Assembly (NCBI RefSeq): GCF_033343995.1
Contig: NZ_CP137573.1
Location: 2,761,001-2,825,000, forward strand
Length of the DNA: 64,000 nucleotides
DNA from: Streptomyces sp. HUAS YS2
GTDB lineage: Bacteria; Actinomycetota; Actinomycetes; Streptomycetales; Streptomycetaceae
Direction of reading: 5' to 3'
Shown here: piece after piece, positions 1 to 8,741 of the stretch
Layout of the letters: every line of letters begins with the position of its first letter
Position numbering within the stretch: the first letter of the stretch is position 1
The notes under the pieces: generated by a model
The model's input: only the letters and a program-made list of their open reading frames with translations
Database searches by the model: none
Told to the model about the DNA's origin: nothing
Made by a program: the position numbers and the translations under genes

Positions 1-1
1 G

Positions 2-544
<543 letters not shown>

Positions 545-575
545 GCGGCTGAGCGGCTGAAATTCGACTGAACCA

Positions 576-610
576 GTGCCCCGGCGCATCCGTGAGATGT
601 GTCGGGGCAT
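576..610 (+). terminator. Terminator after dasR
   Basis: A 14-bp stem (576-589 with 597-610, three G-U pairs, 7-nt loop) lies 32 bases after the dasR stop and is followed by a weakly T-rich stretch. Between it and the next start (750) I see no other clear element. Confidence 0.6.
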
Positions 611-749
611 TGTCGTTCCTGTGCCGCGGTATACACCGAGACACTCTCGATACACGTCCGTTATTCGGACCGGGGTTCCAAAGAGCGGGACTGTCCCCTA
701 AATTTCCTGCGCATTACAACAGGTGATCATCGAGGGGACGGTTCGCCGT

Positions 750-1004
750 ATGTCAGAAGTGACGCAACAAAAGCAACCAACCGTCACACCACTCCGGGTG
801 GTTGTCGCGCTCTGTCTCGTCGCGCCGTTCGTGGCCATGCTCTGGGTGAGCTCGTACGCGAAGGTCGAGCCGCTCTTCGCCGGCATCCCGTTCTTCTACT
901 GGTACCAGATGGCCTGGGTCGTGATCTCGACCGCGCTCACGATGCTCGCCTACCAGCTGTGGCAGCGCGACCAGCGCGCCCGCAAGGGCGGTGAGTCGAA
1001 GTGA
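750..1004 (+). CDS. DUF3311 small membrane protein, symporter partner
   Basis: An 84-residue protein with two predicted membrane helices (about residues 15-35 and 48-68) and a basic C-terminus rich in Arg/Lys. The ATG at 750 is preferred over the in-frame GTG at 723 because a GAGGGG element lies upstream at the usual side. It overlaps the following symporter by 4 bases (GTGA), so the two are translationally coupled. DUF3311 proteins are regularly encoded directly before SSS-family carboxylate symporters and are presumed to be an accessory subunit. The exact role is not established. Confidence 0.8.
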   Translation: MSEVTQQKQPTVTPLRVVVALCLVAPFVAMLWVSSYAKVEPLFAGIPFFYWYQMAWVVISTALTMLAYQLWQRDQRARKGGESK

Positions 1005-2623
1005 AGGACGGCGTGAACGGCGTCGCACTCGCCGTCTTCATCTTCTTCTTCCTCGCAGTAACGGTCATGGGCTTCATGGCCGCGAAGTGGCGCAAGGCCG
1101 AGAACGAGAACAGCCTCGACGAATGGGGCCTCGGCGGCCGCTCGTTCGGCACCTGGGTCACCTGGTTCCTGCTCGGCGGCGACCTCTACACCGCGTACAC
1201 CTTCGTCGCCGTCCCGGCGGCGATCTACGCGGCGGGCGCGGCCGGCTTCTTCGCCGTGCCGTACACGATCCTGGTCTACCCGCTGATCTTCACCTTCCTG
1301 CCCCGGCTCTGGTCGGTGTCGCACAAGCACGGATACGTCACCACCTCGGACTTCGTCCGCGGCCGGTTCGGCTCCAAGGGCCTGTCGCTGGCGGTCGCCG
1401 TCACCGGCATCCTGGCCACGATGCCGTACATCGCACTCCAGCTGGTCGGCATCCAGGCCGTCCTGGACGTGATGGGTGTCGGTGGCGGCGAGAACACCAA
1501 CTGGTTCGTCAAGGACCTGCCGCTGCTCGTCGCGTTCGGTGTCCTCGCGGCCTACACGTACTCCTCCGGCCTGCGCGCCCCGGCGCTCATCGCCTTCGTC
1601 AAGGACACCCTGATCTACCTCGTGATCGCGGTGGCGATCATCTACATCCCGATCAAGCTGGGCGGCTTCGACGAGATCTTCGCCAAGGCGGGCGAGGCGT
1701 ACCAGACGGTCAACCCGGCGACCGGCAAGCCCAAGGGCGCGCTGGTGCCCGGCGAGGCGGGCCAGTGGACGTACGCGACGCTGGCGCTCGGCTCGGCGCT
1801 CGCGCTGTTCATGTACCCGCACTCGATCACGGCGACGCTCTCCTCGCGCAGCCGTGACGTGATCCGCCGCAACACCACGATCCTGCCGCTGTACTCGCTG
1901 ATGCTGGGCCTTCTCGCGCTGCTCGGCTTCATGGCGATCGCGGCCGGCGTGAAGGTCACCAACGGCCAGCTCGCCATTCCGCAGCTGTTCGAGAACATGT
2001 TCCCGGACTGGTTCGCCGGCGTCGCGTTCGCGGCCATCGGCATCGGCGCGCTGGTCCCGGCGGCCATCATGTCGATCGCCGCGGCCAACCTCTTCACCCG
2101 CAACATCTACAAGGACTTCCTGAAGCCGGACGCCACGCCGGCGCAGGAGACCAAGGTGTCCAAGTTGGTGTCGCTGCTGGTGAAGGTCGGCGCGCTGGTC
2201 TTCGTCCTCACCATGGACAAGACGGTCGCCATCAACTTCCAGCTGCTCGGCGGCATCTGGATCCTGCAGACCTTCCCGGCCCTGGTGGGCGGTCTGTTCA
2301 CCCGCTGGTTCCACCGCTGGGCGCTGCTCGCCGGCTGGGCGGTCGGCATGGTGTACGGCACGGCCGCCGCGTACGGCGTGGCCAGCCCGACGCAGAAGCA
2401 CTTCGGCGGCTCCGCGGCGGAGATCCCGGGCATCGGCGAGATCGGCTACATCGGCCTCACCGCGTTCGTGCTCAACGTGGTCGTCACCGTCGTCCTGACC
2501 TTCGTCCTGAAGGCGGTCAAGGCCCCCGAGGGGACCGACGAGACCTCCCCGGCGGACTACACGGCGGACGCCGGCGACCCGGGCGTCACGGCCGACCTGT
2601 CGAAGGCCGGCGCCGGTCACTGA
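1001..2623 (+). CDS. Sodium:solute symporter (SSS family), MctP-like carboxylate permease
   Basis: A 540-residue integral membrane protein with about 13 hydrophobic helices, the size and profile of the SSS family. The conserved core block beginning GLRAPALIAFVKD (residues about 188-200) is typical of the monocarboxylate permeases of the MctP group, which take up short organic acids with sodium. Translation starts with GTG overlapping the stop of the DUF3311 partner. It is the second gene of a two-gene operon ending in a strong hairpin. The substrate (acetate, lactate, pyruvate or another) cannot be read from sequence. The C-terminal 35 residues are acidic and probably cytoplasmic. Confidence 0.85.
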   Translation: MKDGVNGVALAVFIFFFLAVTVMGFMAAKWRKAENENSLDEWGLGGRSFGTWVTWFLLGGDLYTAYTFVAVPAAIYAAGAAGFFAVPYTILVYPLIFTFLPRLWSVSHKHGYVTTSDFVRGRFGSKGLSLAVAVTGILATMPYIALQLVGIQAVLDVMGVGGGENTNWFVKDLPLLVAFGVLAAYTYSSGLRAPALIAFVKDTLIYLVIAVAIIYIPIKLGGFDEIFAKAGEAYQTVNPATGKPKGALVPGEAGQWTYATLALGSALALFMYPHSITATLSSRSRDVIRRNTTILPLYSLMLGLLALLGFMAIAAGVKVTNGQLAIPQLFENMFPDWFAGVAFAAIGIGALVPAAIMSIAAANLFTRNIYKDFLKPDATPAQETKVSKLVSLLVKVGALVFVLTMDKTVAINFQLLGGIWILQTFPALVGGLFTRWFHRWALLAGWAVGMVYGTAAAYGVASPTQKHFGGSAAEIPGIGEIGYIGLTAFVLNVVVTVVLTFVLKAVKAPEGTDETSPADYTADAGDPGVTADLSKAGAGH

Positions 2624-2637
2624 CCCGCCGCCGTCCA

Positions 2638-2675
2638 GCGCCGCCCGCCTCCGGAAACCCTGAGGCGGGCGGCGC
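2638..2675 (+). terminator. Terminator after the symporter operon
   Basis: Perfect 14-bp GC-rich stem (2638-2651 with 2662-2675) with a 10-nt loop, starting 14 bases after the symporter stop. No strong T tract follows, as is common in Streptomyces. Confidence 0.7.
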
Positions 2676-2699
2676 CATGACGGGGGCAGACTGGCGTCC

Positions 2700-3203
2700 A
2701 TGGACTTCACGATCAGGGCGGTACGCCCCGAGGAGTACGAGGCGCTCGGGGAGATCACCGCACGGGCCTATCTGGACGACGGACACCTGGACTTCGGCGA
2801 GGACGACGACTATCTGCACCTCCTGAAGGACGTGGCCCGCAGGGACGCCGAGGCCGAGGTGCTGGTCGCGGTCGACGAGACGGGAACGGTCCTCGGCGGC
2901 GTGACGTTCACCGCCGGAGGCGAGGAGTGGGCCGACATCGCCGTGCCCGGCGAGGCGGAGTTCCGGATGCTCGCCGTCGCGCACGCGGCGCGCGGGCGGG
3001 GCGTCGGCGAGGCCCTCGTCCGGGCCTGTGCCGAGCGGGCCCGGACGCTCGACGGCTGCACCCGCCTGGTCATGTCCACCCAGGCCCGCATGGCCGACGC
3101 GCACCGGATCTACGAGCGGCTCGGCTTCGTCCGGACGTCCGCACGGGACTGGAAGCCCCTCCCGGACATGGACCCGCTGCTCACCTACAGCCTGGAGCTC
3201 TGA
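2700..3203 (+). CDS. GNAT-family N-acetyltransferase
   Basis: A 167-residue single-domain GNAT protein. The acetyl-CoA binding motif A is clear: LAVAHAARGRGVGEALVRAC (R/Q-x-x-G-x-G/A pattern) around residues 91-110, followed by the usual C-terminal YERLGFVRT block. Such enzymes transfer acetyl from acetyl-CoA to an amine, which may be a small molecule, antibiotic or protein N-terminus. The acceptor is unknown. It stands alone between the symporter terminator and the nrd control region. The start ATG at 2700 has only a weak purine-rich upstream region. Confidence 0.85.
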   Translation: MDFTIRAVRPEEYEALGEITARAYLDDGHLDFGEDDDYLHLLKDVARRDAEAEVLVAVDETGTVLGGVTFTAGGEEWADIAVPGEAEFRMLAVAHAARGRGVGEALVRACAERARTLDGCTRLVMSTQARMADAHRIYERLGFVRTSARDWKPLPDMDPLLTYSLEL

Positions 3204-3213
3204 GCCGAGAACG

Positions 3214-3261
3214 ACACAACATGTGGGGGGTGCTCCGAGGGGCGCCCCCCACATGTATGCT
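3214..3261 (+). promoter_or_regulatory. Two NrdR-type operator boxes overlapping the nrdA promoter
   Basis: Box 1 (3214-3229) read on the minus strand is CCCCCACATGTTGTGT and matches the NrdR consensus acaCwAtATwTwGtgt well. Box 2 (3246-3261) is CCCCCACATGTATGCT, a weaker match. Their centres are 32 bp apart, about three helical turns, the arrangement known for NrdR operators. A TATGCT hexamer (3256-3261), a plausible -10, lies inside box 2. The two boxes also form a perfect 12-bp inverted repeat (3219-3230 with 3245-3256). NrdR is a dATP/ATP-sensing repressor of ribonucleotide reductase genes; its gene is not in this window. The assignment is by motif and spacing only. Confidence 0.7.
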
Positions 3262-3265
3262 CATG

Positions 3266-3372
3266 CTCGCTGTCGCCGCAGGGGAATCCGGTGGAAATCC
3301 GGAACTGTCCCGCAACGGTGTGGTTTCGGTGCGTATCCGCACCTGCCGAGTCCGAGGACCTGCCGACGGTGC
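3266..3372 (+). ncRNA. Cobalamin (B12) riboswitch before nrdA
   Basis: Hallmarks of the AdoCbl riboswitch are present in order: GCCGCAGGGGAA (3275-3286), GGTGGAAATCCGGAACTG followed by CCCGCAACGGT (3290-3319), and the B12 box GAGTCCGAGGACCTGCC (3348-3364). In S. coelicolor a riboswitch of this kind shuts off the oxygen-dependent class Ia reductase when B12 is available for the B12-dependent class II enzyme. The remaining leader (3373-3515) is GC-rich and should contain the expression platform; no classical terminator with a T run is visible, so control may act through another fold or the RBS. Confidence 0.93.
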
Positions 3373-3515
3373 GCCCGGTCCGTCCGTTCCGGGTGCCGAC
3401 TGACGTCCGGGCCTCGCGGAGTGGGCCGGTGGACGCGGGCCCCCGTGCGTACGGCCGCCCGCCCGCCTCCCCTCGCCGCGCCGGCCACGAGCGCCGAGCG
3501 AGGGAGAGCCCCCAC

Positions 3516-5888
3516 GTGACCATCGCGCCCGCCGATCCGGCTTCGGCCGAGGCTTCCGCGGTCGAGAGCGACGGCCCCGGGACCGCACTGCTGCGGACCC
3601 TGACCGACCTCACCGCCGATCTCCCCGACACCGACCCGGGCCGGGTCGCCGCCGCCGCGCTGCGCGGCCGGCACGCCGGCTCGGACGAGGCGGAGCTGCG
3701 CGAGCTGGCCACGGAGGCCGCCGCCGGCCTGATCGCCGAGGACCCCGCGTACTCCCGGCTCGCCGCCCGGCTGCTCACCCTCACGATCGGTCAGGAAGCG
3801 GCCGGCCAGGGCGCGGTGTCGTTCTCCGCGTCTGTCGCCACCGGCCACCGCGAGGGCCTGATCGCGGACCGCACCGCGGACTTCGTCGCCCGGCACGCCG
3901 CCCGCCTGGACGGGCTGATCGACCCGGCCGCGGACGACCGCTTCGGCTACTTCGGCCTGCGCACCCTCTACTCGCGCTACCTGCTGCGGCACCCGATCAC
4001 CCGCAAGGTCGTCGAGACGCCGCAGCACTTCATGCTCCGCGTCGCCTGCGGCCTGGCGGAGGACGACAGCCTGCGGGCCCTGGACGAGGTCGCCGCGCTG
4101 TACGGGCTGATGAGCCGGCTCGACTACCTGCCCTCCTCCCCCACCCTGTTCAACTCCGGCACCCGGCACCCGCAGATGTCCTCCTGCTACCTGCTGGACT
4201 CGCCGCTGGACGAGCTGGACTCGATCTACGACCGCTACCACCAGGTGGCGCGGCTCTCGAAGCACGCCGGCGGCATCGGCCTGTCGTACTCCCGCATCCG
4301 CGCCCGCGGTTCGCTGATCCGCGGCACCAACGGGCACTCCAACGGCATCGTGCCGTTCCTGAAGACGCTGGACGCCTCGGTCGCCGCCGTGAACCAGGGC
4401 GGCCGCCGCAAGGGCGCCGCCGCGGTCTACCTGGAGACCTGGCACGCGGACATCGAGGAGTTCCTGGAGCTCCGCGACAACACGGGCGAGGACGCCCGCC
4501 GTACGCACAACCTGAACCTTGCCCACTGGATCCCGGACGAGTTCATGCGCCGGGTGAACGCGGACGCCGAGTGGTCGCTGTTCTCCCCGGCGGACGTGCC
4601 CGAGCTGGTCGACCTGTGGGGCGAGGAGTTCGACTCCGCGTACCGCAGGGCAGAGGCGGCGGGCCTGGCTCGCAAGACCATGCCGGCCCGCGACCTGTAC
4701 GGCCGGATGATGCGGACCCTGGCGCAGACCGGCAACGGCTGGATGACGTTCAAGGACGCCTCCAACCGCACGGCCAACCAGACGGCGGAGCCGGGCACGG
4801 TCGTCCACTCCTCGAACCTCTGCACCGAGATCATCGAGGTCACGAACGACGGCGAGACGGCCGTCTGCAACCTGGGTTCGGTGAACCTCGGCGCCTTCGT
4901 CGACACGGCGACCGGCGACATCGACTGGGAGCGTCTGGACGCGACCGTCCGTACGGCCGTCACGTTCCTCGACCGGGTCGTCGACATCAACTTCTACCCG
5001 ACCGAGCAGGCCGGCCGGTCCAACGCCCGCTGGCGGCCGGTGGGCCTGGGCGCGATGGGCCTCCAGGACGTCTTCTTCCGGCTGAAGCTGCCCTTCGACT
5101 CGGCCGAGGCGCGGGCGCTGTCGACGAGGATCGCCGAGCGGATCATGCTCGCCGCGTACGAGGCGTCCGCCGACCTGGCCGAGCGCAACGGCCCGCTCCC
5201 GGCCTGGGAGAAGACCCGCGCGGCGCGTGGCGTCCTGCACCCGGACCACTACGACGTGGAGCTGAACTGGCCCGAGCGCTGGGCCTCGCTGCGCGAGCGG
5301 ATCTCCGCCGTCGGCATGCGCAACAGCCTGCTGCTCGCCATCGCGCCGACCGCGACGATCGCCTCGATCGCCGGTGTGTACGAGTGCATCGAGCCGCAGG
5401 TCTCCAACCTGTTCAAGCGCGAGACGCTGTCCGGCGAGTTCCTCCAGGTCAACTCGTACCTGGTGGCCGAGCTGAAGAAGCTCGGCGTGTGGGACGCGCA
5501 GACCCGCGAGGCGCTGCGCGAGTCCAACGGCTCGGTGGCCGGCTTCACCTGGGTGCCGGCGGAGGTGCGCGAGCTGTACCGGACGGCCTGGGAGATCCCG
5601 CAGCGCGGCCTGATCGACATGGCGGCGGCGCGGACCCCGTTCCTCGACCAGAGCCAGTCCCTGAACCTGTTCATGGAGACGCCGACGATCGGCAAGCTGT
5701 CGTCGATGTACGCGTACGCCTGGAAGCAGGGCCTGAAGACGACGTACTACCTGCGCTCCCGCCCGGCGACCCGGATCGCCCGCGCGGCCCAGGCCGCCGC
5801 CCCGATCCCCGTCCAGCAGGCCGCCCCCGACGCGGACGCCGTCGCCTGCTCCCTGGAAAACCCCGAGTCCTGCGAGGCCTGCCAGTAA
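3516..5888 (+). CDS. nrdA: Class Ia ribonucleoside-diphosphate reductase, alpha subunit
   Basis: Large catalytic subunit, 790 residues, converting NDPs to dNDPs with the NrdB radical subunit. Visible key residues: C224 in SSCYLLDS, the radical-site N-L-C-T-E (C436), C451 in CNLGSVNL, the paired tyrosines Y744-Y745 of the radical path, and the C-terminal redox pair C786/C789 (CEAC) that is re-reduced by thioredoxin or glutaredoxin. The GTG at 3516 is chosen because a GAGGGAGAG element lies 8-15 bases upstream and the riboswitch must remain untranslated. The frame is open further upstream but that part overlaps the riboswitch. The N-terminal 100 residues do not show the usual VxKRDG entry of an ATP-cone. 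The stop codon overlaps the nrdB start by one base. Confidence 0.95.
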   Translation: MTIAPADPASAEASAVESDGPGTALLRTLTDLTADLPDTDPGRVAAAALRGRHAGSDEAELRELATEAAAGLIAEDPAYSRLAARLLTLTIGQEAAGQGAVSFSASVATGHREGLIADRTADFVARHAARLDGLIDPAADDRFGYFGLRTLYSRYLLRHPITRKVVETPQHFMLRVACGLAEDDSLRALDEVAALYGLMSRLDYLPSSPTLFNSGTRHPQMSSCYLLDSPLDELDSIYDRYHQVARLSKHAGGIGLSYSRIRARGSLIRGTNGHSNGIVPFLKTLDASVAAVNQGGRRKGAAAVYLETWHADIEEFLELRDNTGEDARRTHNLNLAHWIPDEFMRRVNADAEWSLFSPADVPELVDLWGEEFDSAYRRAEAAGLARKTMPARDLYGRMMRTLAQTGNGWMTFKDASNRTANQTAEPGTVVHSSNLCTEIIEVTNDGETAVCNLGSVNLGAFVDTATGDIDWERLDATVRTAVTFLDRVVDINFYPTEQAGRSNARWRPVGLGAMGLQDVFFRLKLPFDSAEARALSTRIAERIMLAAYEASADLAERNGPLPAWEKTRAARGVLHPDHYDVELNWPERWASLRERISAVGMRNSLLLAIAPTATIASIAGVYECIEPQVSNLFKRETLSGEFLQVNSYLVAELKKLGVWDAQTREALRESNGSVAGFTWVPAEVRELYRTAWEIPQRGLIDMAAARTPFLDQSQSLNLFMETPTIGKLSSMYAYAWKQGLKTTYYLRSRPATRIARAAQAAAPIPVQQAAPDADAVACSLENPESCEACQ

Positions 5889-6901
5889 TGAGCTCGACCG
5901 ACAAGAACCTCCTCGACCCGGGCTTCGAGCTCACGCTCCGCCCGATGCGCTACCCGGACTTCTACGAGCGCTACCGGGACGCGATCAAGAACACCTGGAC
6001 CGTCGAGGAGGTCGACCTCCACTCGGACGTCGCCGACCTCGCCAAGCTCACGCCGGGTGAGCAGCACATGATCGGCCGCCTCGTCGCGTTCTTCGCGACC
6101 GGCGACTCGATCGTGGCGAACAACCTGGTGCTGACGCTGTACAAGCACATCAACTCCCCGGAGGCGCGGCTGTACCTGAGCCGTCAGCTCTTCGAGGAGG
6201 CGGTCCACGTCCAGTTCTACCTGACGCTCCTGGACACGTACCTGCCCGACCCGGCCGACCGCGCGGCGGCCTTCGACGCGGTCGAGAACATCCCCTCCAT
6301 CCGCGAGAAGGCGCAGTTCTGCTTCAAGTGGATGGACTCGGTCGAGAAGATCGAGAAGCTGGAGACGGCCGCCGACCGGCGCCGCTTCCTGCTCAACCTG
6401 ATCTGCTTCGCCGCCTGCATCGAGGGCCTGTTCTTCTACGGCGCCTTCGCGTACGTGTACTGGTTCCGGTCCCGCGGCCTGCTGCACGGTCTGGCGACCG
6501 GCACCAACTGGGTGTTCCGCGACGAGACGATGCACATGAACTTCGCCTTCGAGGTCGTGGACACCGTCCGCAAGGAAGAGCCTGAGCTCTTCGACGACGC
6601 GCTCCAGCAGCAGGTCACCGACATGCTGAAGGAGGCCGTCGAGGCGGAGCTGCAGTTCGGCCGTGACCTGTGCGGCGACGGCCTGCCGGGCATGAACACC
6701 GAGTCGATGCGCGAGTACCTCCAGTGCGTCGCCGACCAGCGCCTGCAGCGCCTCGGCTTCCCGCCGGTCTACGGCTCGGAGAACCCGTTCTCCTTCATGG
6801 AGCTCCAGGGCGTCCAGGAACTGACCAACTTCTTCGAGCGCCGCCCGTCCGCCTACCAGGTGGCCGTCGAGGGCTCGGTGGACCTGGACGAGGACTTCTG
6901 A
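5888..6901 (+). CDS. nrdB: Class Ia ribonucleotide reductase, beta (radical) subunit
   Basis: Small subunit of 337 residues that houses the di-iron tyrosyl radical. The metal ligands are all recognisable: D73 (TGDSIVANN), E104 and H107 (EEAVH), E179 (IEGLFFY), E213 and H216 (DETMH). The radical tyrosine follows H107 at Y111. The protein ends in an acidic tail (DLDEDF) that docks on NrdA. It starts one base inside the nrdA stop (TAATG), so the two are a translationally coupled operon under the B12 riboswitch and NrdR boxes. In S. coelicolor a third gene, nrdS (AraC-like), follows; here a terminator follows instead. Confidence 0.95.
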   Translation: MSSTDKNLLDPGFELTLRPMRYPDFYERYRDAIKNTWTVEEVDLHSDVADLAKLTPGEQHMIGRLVAFFATGDSIVANNLVLTLYKHINSPEARLYLSRQLFEEAVHVQFYLTLLDTYLPDPADRAAAFDAVENIPSIREKAQFCFKWMDSVEKIEKLETAADRRRFLLNLICFAACIEGLFFYGAFAYVYWFRSRGLLHGLATGTNWVFRDETMHMNFAFEVVDTVRKEEPELFDDALQQQVTDMLKEAVEAELQFGRDLCGDGLPGMNTESMREYLQCVADQRLQRLGFPPVYGSENPFSFMELQGVQELTNFFERRPSAYQVAVEGSVDLDEDF

Positions 6902-6919
6902 TCCTCCCCGCATGAACGG

Positions 6920-6962
6920 CGAAGGGCCCCGCTCCACCACGGGGGGAGAGCGGGGCCCTTCG
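6920..6962. terminator. Bidirectional terminator between nrdB and def
   Basis: Perfect 14-bp inverted repeat (6920-6933 with 6949-6962) with a 15-nt loop, in the 89-bp gap between two convergent genes. Confidence 0.85.
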
Positions 6963-6990
6963 CGTGCGCGGGCGCGGGGCGGCGGCGGTG

Positions 6991-7620
6991 TCAGTCGTTC
7001 GGGACCGTCTCGTAGCGCGGGGTGCCCTCTTCCATCTGGCGGAGGGCGTCCTTGCGGTCGCGCTTCGACAGCTTGTCGATGTAGAGGAAGCCGTACAGGT
7101 GGTCCGTCTCGTGCTGGAGGCAGCGGGCGAAGTAGCCGGTGCCACGGACCTTGATCGGGTTGCCCTGGGCGTCCTGGCCGTGCACCTCGGCGTAGTCCGG
7201 GCGGGCCAGCGAGGCGTACGCGGTCGGCACCGACAGGCAGCCCTCGTTGGAGTCGTCGAGGATGCGGCGGTCGGCCGGCAGGTCCTGGAGGACCGGGTTG
7301 ATCACGACGCCGGTGTGCCGCACGCCCTCGTCGTCCGGGCAGTCGTACACGAAGACCTTGAGGTCCACGCCGATCTGGTTGGCGGCCAGGCCCACGCCCT
7401 CCGCCGCCTTCTGGCTGGCGAACATGTCGTCGATCAGTGCGGCAAGCTCGTCGTCGAACTCGGTGACGTCCTTGCACTCCTTGTGGAGCACGGGGTTCCC
7501 GACGACGGTGATCGGGCGCGCCGTGCCGCGCTCGCGGTACGCGAGCTCACGCGCCTCGCAGTCCTCCGTGTCGACGACGAAGCCGTCGTTCAGCTGCTCG
7601 TCCGTCTGCTGCTGCGCCAT
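6991..7620 (-). CDS. def: Peptide deformylase
   Basis: A 209-residue peptide deformylase, which removes the formyl group from the N-terminal Met of new proteins. All three family motifs are intact: GVGLAANQ (motif 1), EGCLSVP with the metal-ligand Cys (motif 2) and HETDHLYG with the two metal-ligand histidines and catalytic Glu (motif 3). The N-terminus is about 40 residues longer than the E. coli enzyme, as in other Streptomyces paralogues. Streptomyces usually carry several def genes, so this may not be the only copy. It stands as a single gene, convergent with nrdB. Confidence 0.93.
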   Translation of the reverse strand: MAQQQTDEQLNDGFVVDTEDCEARELAYRERGTARPITVVGNPVLHKECKDVTEFDDELAALIDDMFASQKAAEGVGLAANQIGVDLKVFVYDCPDDEGVRHTGVVINPVLQDLPADRRILDDSNEGCLSVPTAYASLARPDYAEVHGQDAQGNPIKVRGTGYFARCLQHETDHLYGFLYIDKLSKRDRKDALRQMEEGTPRYETVPND

Positions 7621-7681
7621 GTGTGCCGCACGCCTTCCTCAGAACCCTGGTAAATGGTCCCGTACAGCCTACGGGCAATGC

Positions 7682-8662
7682 TCAGCAGACCTCTTCGAGA
7701 TCCCGCCACTCCCGGCTGTCCGGGCTGTCCGCTACCCAGCCGTCGAGCAGCCCGCGGACCAGGCCGGCCGGGGCGGCGATGCCGCACTCCCGCTCCGGTA
7801 CCCAGAGTTCGCCGGGGGAACGGTGGCCGAGCGGGCCGGGGTGGCCGGGCTCGCTGTGGTCGTGCGGGTCGAGGTGCTCGCCCTCGCCCTCGGCGCTGGG
7901 CATGGTCGACTCGGAGCACGCGCGGCAGAGCAGCCGTACGGAGGACGACCAGTCCTCGGCCGCGAAGCCGGCGTCGGCGGCGAGCTGCTCCAGGGCGTCC
8001 CGGTCGGCCTCCGTCGCGGCCTCCAGGAGGACCACCCAGGTCGGGACCGGCGAAGGGGCCCACAGCTCGATCTCGTCGAAGACCGGGTACGAGGGGCCGG
8101 CGGTGGTCGTCCGCTCCCCGTTGGGCACGCCGTCGTGGAGCACGACCTCGCCCCAGCGGCGGCCGGAGGACGGCAGCGGGATCGACAGCACCTCTATCCG
8201 GGCCGGGTCGAGCCGGCGGCCCCACACCACCTCTGCCTCGCCCTCGGGCGACAGCCGCACGGCGGCGCTGCCCAGCTCCATGCCGGCCGGTTCGCCGGTG
8301 CCGGCGGAGGCCCCGGGGACCTTCAGGCCGTACGCCTGCCAGGCGCGACGGGCCAGCGGCCAGTCCTGCAGCGCGGTGGCGGCGATGCCGACGTTCCACC
8401 AGTCCGGGGCGCCGGTCTCCTTGTCGAGCAGCGCGACCGCGCGCAGTCCGGCGGCGCGGGCCTGCTCCCAGTCGTGCCGGAACTTGTGCAGCAGGGCCAG
8501 GTTGAACCAGGACTCGGAGAGCCAGGGCTCAAGATCCGCCGCGCGGGTGAGCAGCGCGCCCGCGTCCTCGTACCGTCCGTCGCCGATCAGCGTGAACGCG
8601 CGGTCGGTGGCCTGCCGCCACGAGGCGGAGGGCCGATGCCGTACCTTCCCGAAGATCCTCAC
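7682..8662 (-). CDS. TPR-containing protein of unknown function
   Basis: A 326-residue soluble protein with GTG start. The first 120 residues contain about three helical tetratricopeptide-like repeats (RAFTLIGDGRYEDAGALLTRA; ESWFNLALLHKFRHDWEQA; WWNVGIAATALQDWPLARRA). The remaining 200 residues form a separate domain without a motif I recognise; it contains three to four Cys (a LLCRACSE stretch among them) and ends with a conserved-looking WVADSPDSREWRDLEEVC tail. No signal peptide or membrane helix. Lies between def and the HD-domain pair on the same strand, separated by gaps of 61 and 79 bases. The function is unknown; a protein-protein adaptor role is only suggested by the TPRs. Confidence 0.75.
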   Translation of the reverse strand: MRIFGKVRHRPSASWRQATDRAFTLIGDGRYEDAGALLTRAADLEPWLSESWFNLALLHKFRHDWEQARAAGLRAVALLDKETGAPDWWNVGIAATALQDWPLARRAWQAYGLKVPGASAGTGEPAGMELGSAAVRLSPEGEAEVVWGRRLDPARIEVLSIPLPSSGRRWGEVVLHDGVPNGERTTTAGPSYPVFDEIELWAPSPVPTWVVLLEAATEADRDALEQLAADAGFAAEDWSSSVRLLCRACSESTMPSAEGEGEHLDPHDHSEPGHPGPLGHRSPGELWVPERECGIAAPAGLVRGLLDGWVADSPDSREWRDLEEVC

Positions 8663-8741
8663 GATTCCCGCCTGCCGGTCGCTTCACCCTCTTGTTCGCA
8701 TCCAACCATGCCCGGTTGGACGCGCGCTCATTACCCATGGG

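Noticed and set aside
545..750. DasR operator (dre) near dasR or the symporter
   Set aside because: No sequence close to the palindromic dre consensus was found in the gap.
950..2758. Long minus-strand open frame of about 600 codons opposite the symporter
   Set aside because: It mirrors a gene with strong third-position GC bias, has a composition dominated by Arg/Gly/Asp/Val with no domain, and the plus-strand symporter is certain. The same applies to many long antisense frames over nrdA, uvrD2, adnB and adnA.
3283..3308. Additional SigR promoter (GGAAT) before nrdA
   Set aside because: The GGAAT here belongs to the riboswitch core and the triplet after 18 bases is TGT, not GTT.
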